A stretch of DNA of 64,000 nt from Chitinophagales bacterium (GCA_017303875.1 JAFLBP010000021.1:56352-120351); one strand, 5' to 3'. Shown: positions 44,322 through 53,897, counted from the first letter of the stretch. Notes: generated by a model from the sequence alone, not told the origin. A program made the numbers and translations.

Positions 44322-45767
44322 ATGGAAAACTTGGACGAATTCATGCGGCACAAAATGCAAACCGATACCCCCGGTGATCCCTTCCCTTTCCGGGAAGAAC
44401 ACTGGGAGCATGCCCTGAAACTGCTTGAAGCGGAAGACCAGCGTAAAAAACGCCGCCGCGCCATCTTTTGGTGGTGGTTATTCGGGGTCTTGCTGCTGCC
44501 CTCCGCAGGCGCCCTCGCCTGGTGGCTGGCTCAGCGTTCGGACGCCGTTGCCACAACGCCCAATCGCGAAGCCATCGCCCTGGAACCGGCAGCCCATGCA
44601 CCAATTGCAGCCGAAAACACTGCCTCAGGCGCCAACGAAACGCCCGAAAACACCCGCGAACGCCATTTGCCCAACGCAGAAAAAAATACCAGCGCTGCAA
44701 CGCCGGCACAAACTCAAACCGGTGTAGAAAAAAACATAGCAGGCGCCAATAATATACCAACTTCAATTAACGCCAAGTCATCGGATCATATCCGTAAAAG
44801 CGGCGCAACAGTATTGTCCGAAAACACTAAAACACAAAAACCCGAAAACACTTCAACTGCTGCTCCCGAAAACACCCAAACACAAAAACACCAAAACACT
44901 TCATCTGCCGCTCCCGAAAACACTAAAACACTAAACCTCGAAAACACTTCAACTGCTGCTCCCGAAAACACCCAAACACAAAAACACCAAAACACTTCAA
45001 TCGCCCTCGAAAACACTAAAACACAAAAACACCAAAACACTTCTCTTGCCCTGCTCGCACAGGCCGAAACAACCCTTCGTTACGACCGGCCGCTGACCAC
45101 GCAGTCGGTACAAGTGCCGCCTGCCCCGATCAAGCCCGTGCGGGAAGCCCGCTGGAGTTTTGGCGTAAATATTGAAGGCGCGGCACAGCCACTTTCACCT
45201 GGGCCACGGTATCTGGGCTTTGCAGGCGGCGGGTATGCCCGTTATCGTATTTCAGAAAAATGGCAGCTCGGCGCGGGTATTGCCCTGCGGCAAATGGCCA
45301 TTAATTTCAAAAAAGGTGTTGCCGCCAATAGCAGCAATCAGTTGAAATACAGCTTCGGTTATACGCAGGAAACGCTGAAAGACAGCAGCCTGAACCACTA
45401 TGCCCTTGAAATTCCGCTGGGTGTGCAGCGCCGTTTTGGTCGCTTCGGCGTGGAGGCGGGCATCGCGCCCGGTATGCTACTTGGGCTTGGCGCCACGCGC
45501 TTTACAAGTACTAAAAGCTCCCTCGCGGCCGACCCGCAAACAACAGAAACAAAGGTCTGGTTAGGCAAAAATGCGGCCTATAAAAAATTCTGGGTTGCCC
45601 CCATGCTGGCGCTCGATTACCGCCTGAACAAGCGATTGGCCCTCAACCTCAATGCCGTGTATCGGCCCGGCGGGGTGCTGCCGCGCAATGTTGAGTTTTA
45701 TGAGCAGGCAGGAACAGACCTGAGCATAGGGCTGGGACTGCGCCTAAACCTTTTCACCATAAAATGA
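44322..45767 (+). CDS. Dual-membrane-spanning anti-sigma-like protein (inner-membrane helix + outer-membrane barrel)
   Basis: 481 residues from 44322; the longer frame from 44244 overlaps the sigma gene. Residues 1-46 are cytoplasmic (MENLDEFMRHKMQ, EEHWEHALKLLEAEDQRKKRRR), 47-70 form one membrane helix (IFWWWLFGVLLLPSAGALAWWLA), and 71-270 are a low-complexity linker with repeats of ENTKTQKHQNTS. From about 274 to the end is a barrel-like domain (WSFGVNIEG, YLGFAGGGYARYRISEKWQLGAGIALRQM, HYALEIPLGVQRRFGRFGVEAGIAPGMLLG, LSIGLGLRLNLF). The layout is that of the recently described Dma anti-sigma factors of Bacteroides. It probably binds the adjacent ECF factor and senses the outer membrane. Confidence 0.75.
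   Translation: MENLDEFMRHKMQTDTPGDPFPFREEHWEHALKLLEAEDQRKKRRRAIFWWWLFGVLLLPSAGALAWWLAQRSDAVATTPNREAIALEPAAHAPIAAENTASGANETPENTRERHLPNAEKNTSAATPAQTQTGVEKNIAGANNIPTSINAKSSDHIRKSGATVLSENTKTQKPENTSTAAPENTQTQKHQNTSSAAPENTKTLNLENTSTAAPENTQTQKHQNTSIALENTKTQKHQNTSLALLAQAETTLRYDRPLTTQSVQVPPAPIKPVREARWSFGVNIEGAAQPLSPGPRYLGFAGGGYARYRISEKWQLGAGIALRQMAINFKKGVAANSSNQLKYSFGYTQETLKDSSLNHYALEIPLGVQRRFGRFGVEAGIAPGMLLGLGATRFTSTKSSLAADPQTTETKVWLGKNAAYKKFWVAPMLALDYRLNKRLALNLNAVYRPGGVLPRNVEFYEQAGTDLSIGLGLRLNLFTIK
44818..45051 (+). repeat. In-frame repeat of AAACACC words inside the anti-sigma-like gene
   Basis: About four units with a period near 63 bp, built of GAAAACAC, CTAAAACACAAAAACACCAAAACACTTC and CTGCTGCTCCC words. 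It encodes ENTKTQKHQNTSTAAP repeats of the periplasmic linker. The same words occur in intergenic DNA at 3600-3640 (reverse), 24671-24744 (reverse) and 24960-25000. Confidence 0.85.
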
Positions 45768-46897
45768 TGTTCAACTTGAAACGCCGCATAGCATTCCCGT
45801 TTTTTCTGCTGTCGATCCTGTTGGGCCTGCTGGGCCTGGGCGCTTGCCGCAAAAGCGAGTTGCCGCCGGATATGACAGAAAATCCCTATTTTAAAGGGGA
45901 ATTTTTACTGGAACTTGACAGCAACAGGCTTCTGGAAGCTGGCCGGAATGACCGCTATTTGTTTACCCGCGCGGCAGATTCCGGCAGCAACCTGCGCATC
46001 ATGTGGGGGGCTTTTGCGCCAGCCACTTGCCCGACGGGCGACTGCGTCGGCAGCCTGCGCTTTGAATTTTACAGCCAACGCGATCCCGGCTTGTCGCCGG
46101 AACAGCTTTTCCGACCCGACAGCGGCTGGGCGATGCGCCGGCTATCGCTTGCCGATACCATTTACCTTACGGAGTTAAAAGCAGACAATACCGGCGGTTT
46201 TACGCAATTCAAATGGGACATCAATCAGACCGATTCGCTGAACGGTATTGTTGTAAATACCACTATCCCCGATAGACAGCCGGAAATCGAGTTGCGCGCC
46301 CGGCATTTTAACGGCTGGCATGCTTATGTGCGCCGACGGGTAGACCTTGCCGACTCGAATCTCATTTTACCTAAAGTACAGCTCCGGCTTAACAACGACA
46401 GCATCAACGGCATTTTTTCCTGTGAGGCGCTAACCACCGGCTTTAATGGCGCGCAATTTTTGTGGAGCGACGGGACGACAGACAGCTCAACCCTCATTAA
46501 TGCCAATATGAATAACAGCATCAGTGTCAGGGTTACCGATGCATTTGGCGCTTTTGCCGAGGCGCGAATCGACAGTTTGTTTGCAGCAGCAAGTACGCCT
46601 TTTCTGAACACTCCTGAATTTACCTTTAAGGCAATTCCTGAAATCAATACCAGCAATTCCCCTACCGGTTTTGCCCTTCAATGGGTGGATGACAACGGCA
46701 AACGCTGGCGTTCCGATATTGGCCCGCAACTACCCGATACCCGACTTTTTATAGAGCAATCGGCGCCGTATGAAAAAAATGAAAACGGAAAAGCTACCCG
46801 CGAACTCGACATTTTTATTCAATGTCGCTTGTATGCCGACACAGGACTGAGCAGAAATGCGCGGTTCGTTGGTAAAATAGCCGTGGCCACTGAGTAG
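45764..46897 (+). CDS. Unknown lipoprotein downstream of the sigma/anti-sigma pair
   Basis: 377 residues with a lipoprotein signal (LLGLLGLGACRKSE). The start overlaps the upstream stop (ATGA). The middle has PKD/Ig-like strands (CEALTTGFNGAQFLWSDGTTDSSTLINANMNNSISVRVTDAFG), resembling the W-S-x-G modules of the secreted protein at 41237-43732. I do not recognise a family. Its position suggests a function in the same envelope pathway. Confidence 0.75.
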   Translation: MMFNLKRRIAFPFFLLSILLGLLGLGACRKSELPPDMTENPYFKGEFLLELDSNRLLEAGRNDRYLFTRAADSGSNLRIMWGAFAPATCPTGDCVGSLRFEFYSQRDPGLSPEQLFRPDSGWAMRRLSLADTIYLTELKADNTGGFTQFKWDINQTDSLNGIVVNTTIPDRQPEIELRARHFNGWHAYVRRRVDLADSNLILPKVQLRLNNDSINGIFSCEALTTGFNGAQFLWSDGTTDSSTLINANMNNSISVRVTDAFGAFAEARIDSLFAAASTPFLNTPEFTFKAIPEINTSNSPTGFALQWVDDNGKRWRSDIGPQLPDTRLFIEQSAPYEKNENGKATRELDIFIQCRLYADTGLSRNARFVGKIAVATE

Positions 46898-46900
46898 CGG

Positions 46901-47476
46901 TCAGAACGACCAATATAAAATCAGGCCAAGGGCTACCACAAAGACCAACCAGGCCACAATACTCAGGCTGTTTTCGCGCCAGAGGTTGAACATTTTTTCC
47001 ATGAGGTTGCGCCAGTCCACCTCCCGGCCGCCGGAGCGGGTGATCGGCTCGTGGGCCAACACAAAATAACGGCGCAGTCCTTTGCGTGTCTGGTCGCCGT
47101 GTTTGGTCAGTACCAGAAAATCGCCGTTCATAAAACTCACGTCGAACAGCTCGTTTTTGCCGCTTATTTCCAGAATCAACGTGTTGTAAGTGCCCAATTG
47201 TTTCCAGCTGCCCTTCATCACATTGCCGTCTATGGCAAGCAGGTATTCCCCGCCGTCATTAAAAATATGCAAGATAGCTTCGTGGAAGCCTTCATCTTCC
47301 CGAACTTCGCGCCAGCGCTTGCGCATCCAGAATTTTCCCTCGTTAATATCTTCGCCGTAGGGCCGGATTTTAGGTAAAATATAATCCAGGTGCTCGTCCA
47401 TGCTGCCAAGGTTTGGCGGCAGGTCGGGACTGAGCGATTTTGAAATGTCGTTAAATATTTTTACTTCAAATGCCAT
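46901..47476 (-). CDS. Unknown tail-anchored protein
   Basis: I favour the Met at 47476 (MAFEVKIFNDISK); an upstream Met at 47530 would add a hydrophobic leader (LGCIFFLSFAV) that is possible but less natural. The 191-residue product is soluble except for a C-terminal helix (SLSIVAWLVFVVALGLILYWSF). No family is recognised. It converges with the lipoprotein gene, ending 3 bp from it. Confidence 0.65.
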   Translation of the reverse strand: MAFEVKIFNDISKSLSPDLPPNLGSMDEHLDYILPKIRPYGEDINEGKFWMRKRWREVREDEGFHEAILHIFNDGGEYLLAIDGNVMKGSWKQLGTYNTLILEISGKNELFDVSFMNGDFLVLTKHGDQTRKGLRRYFVLAHEPITRSGGREVDWRNLMEKMFNLWRENSLSIVAWLVFVVALGLILYWSF

Positions 47477-47567
47477 AAGCTTCCAGTATTCAGGCACTGC
47501 AAAGGAAAGAAAAAAAATGCAGCCAAGCATCCAATGTTAATCTAACACTGTCTTTGCACTAACATTG

Positions 47568-47611
47568 TTAAACGCTCGTTAGGAAGCGCAAACTGCCCGC
47601 GCAGCGTTTAA
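47568..47611. repeat. Inverted repeat in the leader of the outer-membrane receptor gene
   Basis: TTAAACGCT (47568-47576) and AGCGTTTAA (47603-47611) are exact complements around a 26-nt loop. The structure would lie in the 5' untranslated region of the gene starting at 47678 if transcription starts near the TGTCTTTG box at 47549-47556. Confidence 0.45.
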
Positions 47612-47677
47612 GCATTTACATGTACCTTATTGCAAGGGCTTTTGCCTTCGACGTCCACATCAAATAAACGAATTTCC

Positions 47678-50497
47678 ATGAGAAGAATCATTTTTGCCTT
47701 TTTCCTGTCCTGTTTTACGCTTTCCCTATGGGCTCAGGCGCCGAATCGAATCAACCTTCGGGCGGAAGTTAAAGATACCACCAATGAAATCATGGCCTTC
47801 GCAACGGTCATGCTGCTCAACCCTTCCGATAGTACCCTGGTGAATTTTACCCGTACCGATGCGGAGGGCGTTTTTGTTTTTAAAAATATCAAAAATACCG
47901 ATTACCTCCTCAAAATCTCTTACGTCGGGTACCTGCCCTACCAACTTCACCTCAAACCACAAAATAAAGATCCTTACGACCTCGGCACCTTGCGCCTTAA
48001 ACCTATCGCCAAGGAATTGATGGAGGTCGTCATCCGCACGGCTAAAGCGCCCCTGCGCATGAAGGGTGATACTATCGAATACGACGCCTCTACTTTTAAA
48101 GTGCCGCCCGGTTCTACGGTGGAAGACCTCCTGCGCCGATTGCCCGGCATTGAGGTGGATGCCGATGGTAACATTAAAGCCCAGGGCCGGGATATCAACC
48201 GCGTGTATGTCGATGGTAAAACTTTCTTCGGCGACGACCCCAAAAGCGCTACCAAAAACCTCGGCGCTGAGGCCATCTCCAAAGTGCAGGTGTACAACGA
48301 AAAATCGGAACAGGCCAAACTGACCGGCGTCGACGACGGCAAGAAAGAGAAGGCCATGAACCTCGAATTGAAAGCGGAATACAAAAAAGGCGCTTTCGGA
48401 AAGCTGACCGTTGCCGGCGGCACCGAAGAACGCTGGGCCACACGCGGCAACTACAACCGCTTTAATTCCAAATCGCAGCTCTCTTTTATCGGTTACGGCA
48501 ATAATATCAACCAGACCGGCGTCAACTGGGACGACTACTCCGAATTCAAAGGTCAAAGCACCTTCAGCGATTTTGATAATGGCGACTTCGGGTTCAACAA
48601 CGGCGGTGGAAGGGTGTATTATTTTGGTGGCGACGACGACTCTCCCCTCAACAACTTCGACGGACGCGGTTTTACCAAGAACTTCGGCGGCGGCTCCAAT
48701 TTTAACTACGACCATAAAAAAACCAAGTTCAACGCCTCCTACTTCTATAACCAGACCGCACTCGACCTGGATCAATATGCTTTCCGTCAGAATTTCCTCG
48801 AAAGCGGCACTTTTTCCAGTACCGATACCAGTCGACAGGATAAATTTCGCCGTAACCACAGCATCAACTCGCGTTTTGAAAGCGACTTGGACAGCAATAA
48901 TCTGCTGATTATAAAAGCTGCATTCCGCCTGGGATATGCTGAGAATGAGGATCTTAAATCGCAGTTGTTTACCGGCACCGACAATTCCCTCAGCAATCGC
49001 CTGAGCCTCAACAACAGCACAGACCTGAACACTTTTCGTGCCAATACTTCGGCTATTTTCCGCCACCGGTTCAAGAAAAAAGGGCGCTCATTAGCCTTTA
49101 GTGCAGGATACAATGCCAGCTTGAGCGACGGAACGGAAAACCTCAATTCGCTCAATGAGTTTTTCTCAGCGCCCACCTTTACCGACCAGATCCGTCAGCT
49201 CAATAACAACGACAACAATACACAACAGTATAAGGCCAGCGCTTTGTATACCGACAATCTTGCCAAAGCCTGGTACCTCGAAACCTTCTATAACTTCAGC
49301 ACAACCAGCAACCTCGTTGATCGCCAAACCTTCGATCCGCTTCAGGGCGAAGTGCGTATTGATGAGCTGAGTGTATTTTACGACAATCAGGTGCGTTACA
49401 ATCGTGTCGGAACAGGACTTCGCTATTCCAAAAAAGCCTTGAATGTAACCGCAGGTATTGCTGCACAGCAAATTGACCTGCTTGGAAAATACAGCATCGA
49501 CAGCCGCTCGCCCTTGCTGGCCGATCCCATTGACCGCGGATTCTTCAATGTGGTGCCACATATCAACGCCAACTATGAGTTTGCCAACAATCTCTGGATT
49601 GATGCGACCTACGACTATAATGTGACGGAGCCGCGCCTGAACGACCTGCAACCCGTGCGCAACGTCAGCAACCCGGCCTTCCGCAGCGAAGGAAATCCCG
49701 ACCTCACGCCTGAGCGCTCGCATGCCCTTGAGATGAGTGTGAACTACTGGAACCCCGCCAATTTTTCCAACGTAGGGATGAACATCGGCAGCAATCTGTA
49801 CGACAGTCAGGTAGTGTATTCCCAAACCGTGGAGTTGATCGATACCATCGGTATCCGAACCACTACACGCCCTGAGAATGTTTCCGGTGGTTCGCGGCAT
49901 TATGCCTATATGTGGTCGAACTTTCCGATTATCAAAACCAAACTGACCGCTAATATTGGCGGTAATGGCAACCTCGGTAATTCGCCGGCATTTGTAAACG
50001 GCGTACGCAACATCACCGAAAACCTTGGCTTCGGCGGGCGCATCGGCTTCAACTACACCCCCTCGCAGAAGGTACAGATGAACGCCGGTATGAATTTTAA
50101 TTTTAATGATATTCAATACTCCATCAGTGCCGAGCAAAACCAGAAAATCCGTTCCCAGACTTACACGGCCGGCCTGAAAGTGCAGTTGGTTGCCAAAATT
50201 TTCTTAGAGAGTAATTTCAACTACAACAATTTCCGCAACGACCGCTTTGATTTCAACCAAAGCGTACCCATCTGGAATGCCTCTGTCCGCAAACTTTTTG
50301 GTAAAAAGAATCGCGTGGAAGCACGCCTTGCGGCATTTGACCTGCTCAATAAAAACGTCAACATCACCCAGAGCGGCACGCAAAACTACGTCACCCGCAA
50401 TGTAGCCGAAACACTGGCCCGTTATTTCATGCTCAGTGTCAGCTACAACGTGCGCGGCTACGAAAACAAACTGAATCAGCGCGGCGGCTGGTGGTAA
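47678..50497 (+). CDS. TonB-dependent-receptor-like outer-membrane barrel protein
   Basis: 939 residues from 47678 (MRRIIFAFFLSCFTLSLWAQ). The signal peptide is followed by a carboxypeptidase-regulatory-like domain (AFATVMLLNPSDSTLVNFTRTDAEGVFVFKNIKNTDYLLKISYVGY), a plug-like region (VEDLLRRLPGIEVDADGNIKAQGRDINRVYVDGKTFFGDDPKSATKNL) and a long barrel (RFNSKSQLSFIGYGNNIN ... FMLSVSYNVRGYENK). It belongs to the outer-membrane beta-barrel family related to TonB-dependent receptors. A GLPGLI gene follows, a common pairing; the ligand is unknown. Confidence 0.88.
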   Translation: MRRIIFAFFLSCFTLSLWAQAPNRINLRAEVKDTTNEIMAFATVMLLNPSDSTLVNFTRTDAEGVFVFKNIKNTDYLLKISYVGYLPYQLHLKPQNKDPYDLGTLRLKPIAKELMEVVIRTAKAPLRMKGDTIEYDASTFKVPPGSTVEDLLRRLPGIEVDADGNIKAQGRDINRVYVDGKTFFGDDPKSATKNLGAEAISKVQVYNEKSEQAKLTGVDDGKKEKAMNLELKAEYKKGAFGKLTVAGGTEERWATRGNYNRFNSKSQLSFIGYGNNINQTGVNWDDYSEFKGQSTFSDFDNGDFGFNNGGGRVYYFGGDDDSPLNNFDGRGFTKNFGGGSNFNYDHKKTKFNASYFYNQTALDLDQYAFRQNFLESGTFSSTDTSRQDKFRRNHSINSRFESDLDSNNLLIIKAAFRLGYAENEDLKSQLFTGTDNSLSNRLSLNNSTDLNTFRANTSAIFRHRFKKKGRSLAFSAGYNASLSDGTENLNSLNEFFSAPTFTDQIRQLNNNDNNTQQYKASALYTDNLAKAWYLETFYNFSTTSNLVDRQTFDPLQGEVRIDELSVFYDNQVRYNRVGTGLRYSKKALNVTAGIAAQQIDLLGKYSIDSRSPLLADPIDRGFFNVVPHINANYEFANNLWIDATYDYNVTEPRLNDLQPVRNVSNPAFRSEGNPDLTPERSHALEMSVNYWNPANFSNVGMNIGSNLYDSQVVYSQTVELIDTIGIRTTTRPENVSGGSRHYAYMWSNFPIIKTKLTANIGGNGNLGNSPAFVNGVRNITENLGFGGRIGFNYTPSQKVQMNAGMNFNFNDIQYSISAEQNQKIRSQTYTAGLKVQLVAKIFLESNFNYNNFRNDRFDFNQSVPIWNASVRKLFGKKNRVEARLAAFDLLNKNVNITQSGTQNYVTRNVAETLARYFMLSVSYNVRGYENKLNQRGGWW

Positions 50498-50500
50498 AAC

Positions 50501-50618
50501 AAGGTTTGGAGGTTCGGGGTTTGGAGGGTTTGGGTTTGCAGGCTATGCCTGCGATCCAATTCCCTGAGTCTTAGAACCTCCGAACCCCGAACCTCCAAAC
50601 CCTGAACCTTCAAACCTT
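50501..50618. repeat. Imperfect inverted repeat of GGTTTGGAGG words with a central hairpin
   Basis: The left arm repeats AAGGTTTGGAGGTTCGGGG and the right arm the complement (CCGAACCCCGAACCTCC ... TTCAAACCTT). A perfect hairpin GCAGGC-TAT-GCCTGC sits in the middle (50538-50552). It separates the barrel gene from the GLPGLI gene. Confidence 0.8.
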
Positions 50619-50631
50619 AAACAAAAAATTC

Positions 50632-51381
50632 ATGCGTTTCTTTTTCATTGCAAGTCTGCTTTTTCTAAGTACCCTGATAGAGGCACAAGTTGTGCTGGAG
50701 GGTCGAATTCGTTATAAAGTTACCCAAAACTGGAGTAAACAATTGACCTCGCTGCCCTATATCAGTGAGCAACGCCGGCAAAAAATTGAGTATATGTGGG
50801 GGCACGAAGAAGGCTGGTCGGAGTATTATAACCTCTTTTTTAATACTGCGATAACCAAGTTTGAAGAGTCGGATGAACAGGCGGAACGCGACGACAACGG
50901 TTACTCCTGGCGCAAATCAGCCTACGTATTGATGCGGGATTTTTCAAAAAATACCCGTTTTGAGGTCTTTGAAATGGCGGGTAAAAAACTGATCGTGGAA
51001 GATAGCCTGCAAACCATGGAATGGAAGGTGCAGAATGAACTGAAGGAGGTGGCAGGCCACGTCTGCATGAGTGCCGTGCTGGAAGATACCCTCAAATTCC
51101 AGACCATCGTGGCGTGGTTTGCATTGGATATTCCCATGAGCGGCGGCCCGGAAGGGTATTACGGATTGCCCGGTATGATCCTGGAAATCGACATCAACGA
51201 TGGCGCCAAAGTGATTACCGCCGATAAAATTGAAGATAAAGCGCTTACCACAGAGCTGGAAGCGCCGAAAAAGCCCAAAGGCAAAAAAATTACTTACGAT
51301 CAATACCGCAAACAACTCTCCGACCACGTTGCGGAGAAGAAAAAACTCGAAGAACCCTGGTTCTGGAGCATGCGTTATTAA
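50632..51381 (+). CDS. GLPGLI family protein
   Basis: 249 residues with a signal peptide (to IEAQ). The family hallmark appears as GPEGYYGLPGMILEI (GLPGLI-like), with the preceding CMSAVLEDTLKFQTIVAWFALDIPMSGGP. These periplasmic proteins occur next to outer-membrane barrels of the type found just upstream, and their function is not settled. The stop overlaps the end of the convergent CoA-binding gene by four bases. Confidence 0.88.
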   Translation: MRFFFIASLLFLSTLIEAQVVLEGRIRYKVTQNWSKQLTSLPYISEQRRQKIEYMWGHEEGWSEYYNLFFNTAITKFEESDEQAERDDNGYSWRKSAYVLMRDFSKNTRFEVFEMAGKKLIVEDSLQTMEWKVQNELKEVAGHVCMSAVLEDTLKFQTIVAWFALDIPMSGGPEGYYGLPGMILEIDINDGAKVITADKIEDKALTTELEAPKKPKGKKITYDQYRKQLSDHVAEKKKLEEPWFWSMRY

Positions 51382-51737
51382 TAAGCTCCAGTTCCCAGCA
51401 TTACCAGCGTACAGCCGATGCTGGGTTCTATACCTTGCTCGCTGGCCAATTGGATCAGCTCCGGGTTTTCAGTGCCCGGATTGAAAATGATGCGTCTGGG
51501 CTGCAACGACAGGATGTAATCATACCAGGGAGGCTGGTTGTCTGGCCCGACATACAAAGTAATCGTATCCACTTCCGCAATCGGGGGCTTGTCTGTGTGA
51601 ATGGGCAAGTCCCCGATTGTGCCTTTACGGATACCCACAAGTACTACCTCGTGGCCATAGCGCAGCAGGCGTTCGGCAGCCATATGTGAATAGCGACCCG
51701 GATTGGGCGAAGCGCCCAGAACTACTGTTTTTTTCAT
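51378..51737 (-). CDS. CoA-binding protein
   Basis: 119 residues with the Rossmann-type CoA_binding_2 fold: KTVVLGASPNPGRYSHMAAERLL at the N-terminus, LYVGPDNQP in the middle, and RRIIFNPGTENPELIQLASEQGIEPSIGCTLVML at the end. Family members resemble the CoA-binding domain of succinyl-CoA synthetase; the role is unknown. It lies 6 bp from the PorE-like gene and reads in the same direction. Confidence 0.88.
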   Translation of the reverse strand: MKKTVVLGASPNPGRYSHMAAERLLRYGHEVVLVGIRKGTIGDLPIHTDKPPIAEVDTITLYVGPDNQPPWYDYILSLQPRRIIFNPGTENPELIQLASEQGIEPSIGCTLVMLGTGAY

Positions 51738-51743
51738 AAAGGT

Positions 51744-53897
51744 TCAGTTGCGCACAAATTCCATCAGATCAGGATATTTTTTCAGCAGGGCGATGGCCTC
51801 CGGTTTGCTCAAGGGCAAGCCGTTGAGGCAGGCAACCACCCGGGCTTCCAAAAACTCCTGTTTTTGCAGTTCCGCTTTCAGTTGTGCCGCTTCTTTGTAT
51901 TGACGTACCCAGCCCGCCGAGTACTGGTACTGGCCGCTGCCCGTTTGTGAACTGATGAGCAGATCGGAGAACATACTCAGGGCCTCGGTGTTCAGCAGTT
52001 GCCGGGTGTTGGCCACTTCCACGCGATAGGAAAGCCCTTTGGAAAGCTCGTCATAACGCGCCGTACCGGCAGCTGCCATGTACTCGGCCACCAAGGGGCG
52101 CTCCAGCCTGATTTTAAGTGCTGCCTCGTCCTGGATGTTGCGCAGGCTCAGTTCCGCCCTGCGGTTGAGGCGTTGTCCGGCCTCACTGGGCCGTCCGTCC
52201 AGCACATTGCGGGCTGCCGGAAAGCCGGGGCCACAACTCTGTAGCTTTATTTTTTCTGCGGGAATGCCGCGCTCTGTCAGGGCTTTTCCGAGCAATTCTG
52301 CGCGTTTAATGCCATTATAAAGGTCAAATTTAACGGGGCCGGTTTCATCGGTAAAAACCGTTACCATAACCGTACTACCCGCTGGCAGGGGGCGCAATGC
52401 AGCAGCAAAAGCGTCTAATATTTTATTATTTTCGGTAGAAAAAATATCGCGCTCGGAGTTGTAATACAAAGGCGCTACCGCAATTTCTTTTACGGCATTG
52501 CCGCCCGCAGCCTCGCGCTTGGGTTTGCTCAGCGCAAAGAAATCGCCGATTTGCCCAAATCCTTCCGGTTGTTGCTTGAAATAGACGAGATAGATGTCAT
52601 ACCCGCCATAACTGTCGATGCGATCGGAGCTTAAAAAAGCGGCATTTTCTCCGTTTTGTGGCCGAAACCAGGTGTCGTTTCCGGGGGAGTTCAGCGGGGC
52701 GCCCATATTTTCCGGAACCGACCAGCTTTGTGTTTCCGGGTTAAAGCGGGATTTAAACACATCAAACCCGCCGATACTTTCCACGCGGTTGCTGCTGAAA
52801 TAAAGCGTGCGGCCGTCGGGCGCAAGCCAGGGAGTGGTTTCGTCGAAGGCAGAGTTGAGGCTTGCCGGAAAGGCTTGCGCCTCCATCCAGTTGCCATCGC
52901 GAAGCACCGACCAGTAGAGATCTAATCCGCCTTGTCCGCCGGGACGGCGGGAGGCAAAAATGAGGAATGAATCTGCAAAAAAGAAAGGGGCGACATCGCC
53001 GTTTTCGGCTTGCATCGCGCTGTTGAAACGCGGCGTAGCGGTGGCATATTCGTCTTTCCGGCCGGAGGTGTCGGCAAAAATATCGCCGCTGAAAGGCGTA
53101 AATCCTCTTGAAAAAAACAGCACCCGCCCTTCGTTGCCGAAGGCCAGCGGCGCTTCGTGGCGGGCGGTATTGAGCAGGCTGTTCAGGCCCGACTCCAATT
53201 CCCAGCCGCTCAGGCGTTGTTGGGCGATATACATATCGCTGCACCAGGCGCCGCGCAGGGTGTCTTCATAGCCGTCTTCGTTTCTGCGGCCGCCGGTAGC
53301 GCCGGGCCGCGCCGAAGCGAAGTAAAGCCGGTTTTTGTAATTGACGGAGGGCAGCGGTGCGTATTCATCGCCGCTGGAATTGACGCGGTCGCCGAGGTTT
53401 TCCACCAAGGCTATATCGGGGTTCGGGCGCAGGTGCATGCCCTGGGCGCAGCGCCAGATGTTGGTAGCCGCATATTTATACAAAGCGTTCCCTTCACCGG
53501 CAAGACGCATAAAGTTTTTATAGGCGGTGATGGCGCGTTCGTACTCCTGGCGGCCGTGCAGGGTACGGGCCAGGTAAAAAGCGGCATCCGCTCCGATCTG
53601 GCCGTTGAGGTTTTGCTGATTGACGTACTCCAGAAAAGAAAGCGCTTTGTCGCTGCGGTGCAGGTGATAATTGGCAATGCCGAGTTTGAGCAACACCTCC
53701 ATTTCGCCGGGTTTGCGCTGTTGGTACTGGGCGAGCAGGTTTTCTGCTTTTGCCCATTGTGCGTCGGCAAAGTAACGAACGCCCAGATCTTTTAATTCCG
53801 AAGGTTTTTGCGCGGCGAGCGACAGCGTCGTAAAAAGCACAAGCAGCGCTACAGGTAAGCGTCGCAGGTTCGGACTGAAATTTCTTAAGTTCATCAT
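51744..53897 (-). CDS. PorE-like TPR - PD40 - OmpA protein (T9SS or envelope anchor)
   Basis: About 717 residues from the Met pair at 53897/53894 (MMNLRNFSPN). Signal region, TPR repeats (SELKDLGVRYFADAQWAKAENLLAQYQQ, VLLKLGIANYHLHRSDKALSFLEYVN), a WD40/PD40 propeller (LYFASARPGATGGRRNEDGYED, FADSFLIFASRRPGGQGGLDLY, APDGRTLYFSSNR), and a C-terminal OmpA-like domain (ILDAFAAALRPLPAGSTVMV, INRRAELSL-type end). This is the layout of PorE, which anchors the type IX machinery to peptidoglycan. The long list of T9SS substrates here fits, but related OmpA proteins are numerous in Bacteroidota. Confidence 0.72.
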   Translation of the reverse strand: MMNLRNFSPNLRRLPVALLVLFTTLSLAAQKPSELKDLGVRYFADAQWAKAENLLAQYQQRKPGEMEVLLKLGIANYHLHRSDKALSFLEYVNQQNLNGQIGADAAFYLARTLHGRQEYERAITAYKNFMRLAGEGNALYKYAATNIWRCAQGMHLRPNPDIALVENLGDRVNSSGDEYAPLPSVNYKNRLYFASARPGATGGRRNEDGYEDTLRGAWCSDMYIAQQRLSGWELESGLNSLLNTARHEAPLAFGNEGRVLFFSRGFTPFSGDIFADTSGRKDEYATATPRFNSAMQAENGDVAPFFFADSFLIFASRRPGGQGGLDLYWSVLRDGNWMEAQAFPASLNSAFDETTPWLAPDGRTLYFSSNRVESIGGFDVFKSRFNPETQSWSVPENMGAPLNSPGNDTWFRPQNGENAAFLSSDRIDSYGGYDIYLVYFKQQPEGFGQIGDFFALSKPKREAAGGNAVKEIAVAPLYYNSERDIFSTENNKILDAFAAALRPLPAGSTVMVTVFTDETGPVKFDLYNGIKRAELLGKALTERGIPAEKIKLQSCGPGFPAARNVLDGRPSEAGQRLNRRAELSLRNIQDEAALKIRLERPLVAEYMAAAGTARYDELSKGLSYRVEVANTRQLLNTEALSMFSDLLISSQTGSGQYQYSAGWVRQYKEAAQLKAELQKQEFLEARVVACLNGLPLSKPEAIALLKKYPDLMEFVRN

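Noticed and set aside
47726..49066. 446-codon antisense frame over the outer-membrane barrel gene
   Set aside because: Same codon-bias effect; the plus-strand gene is clear.
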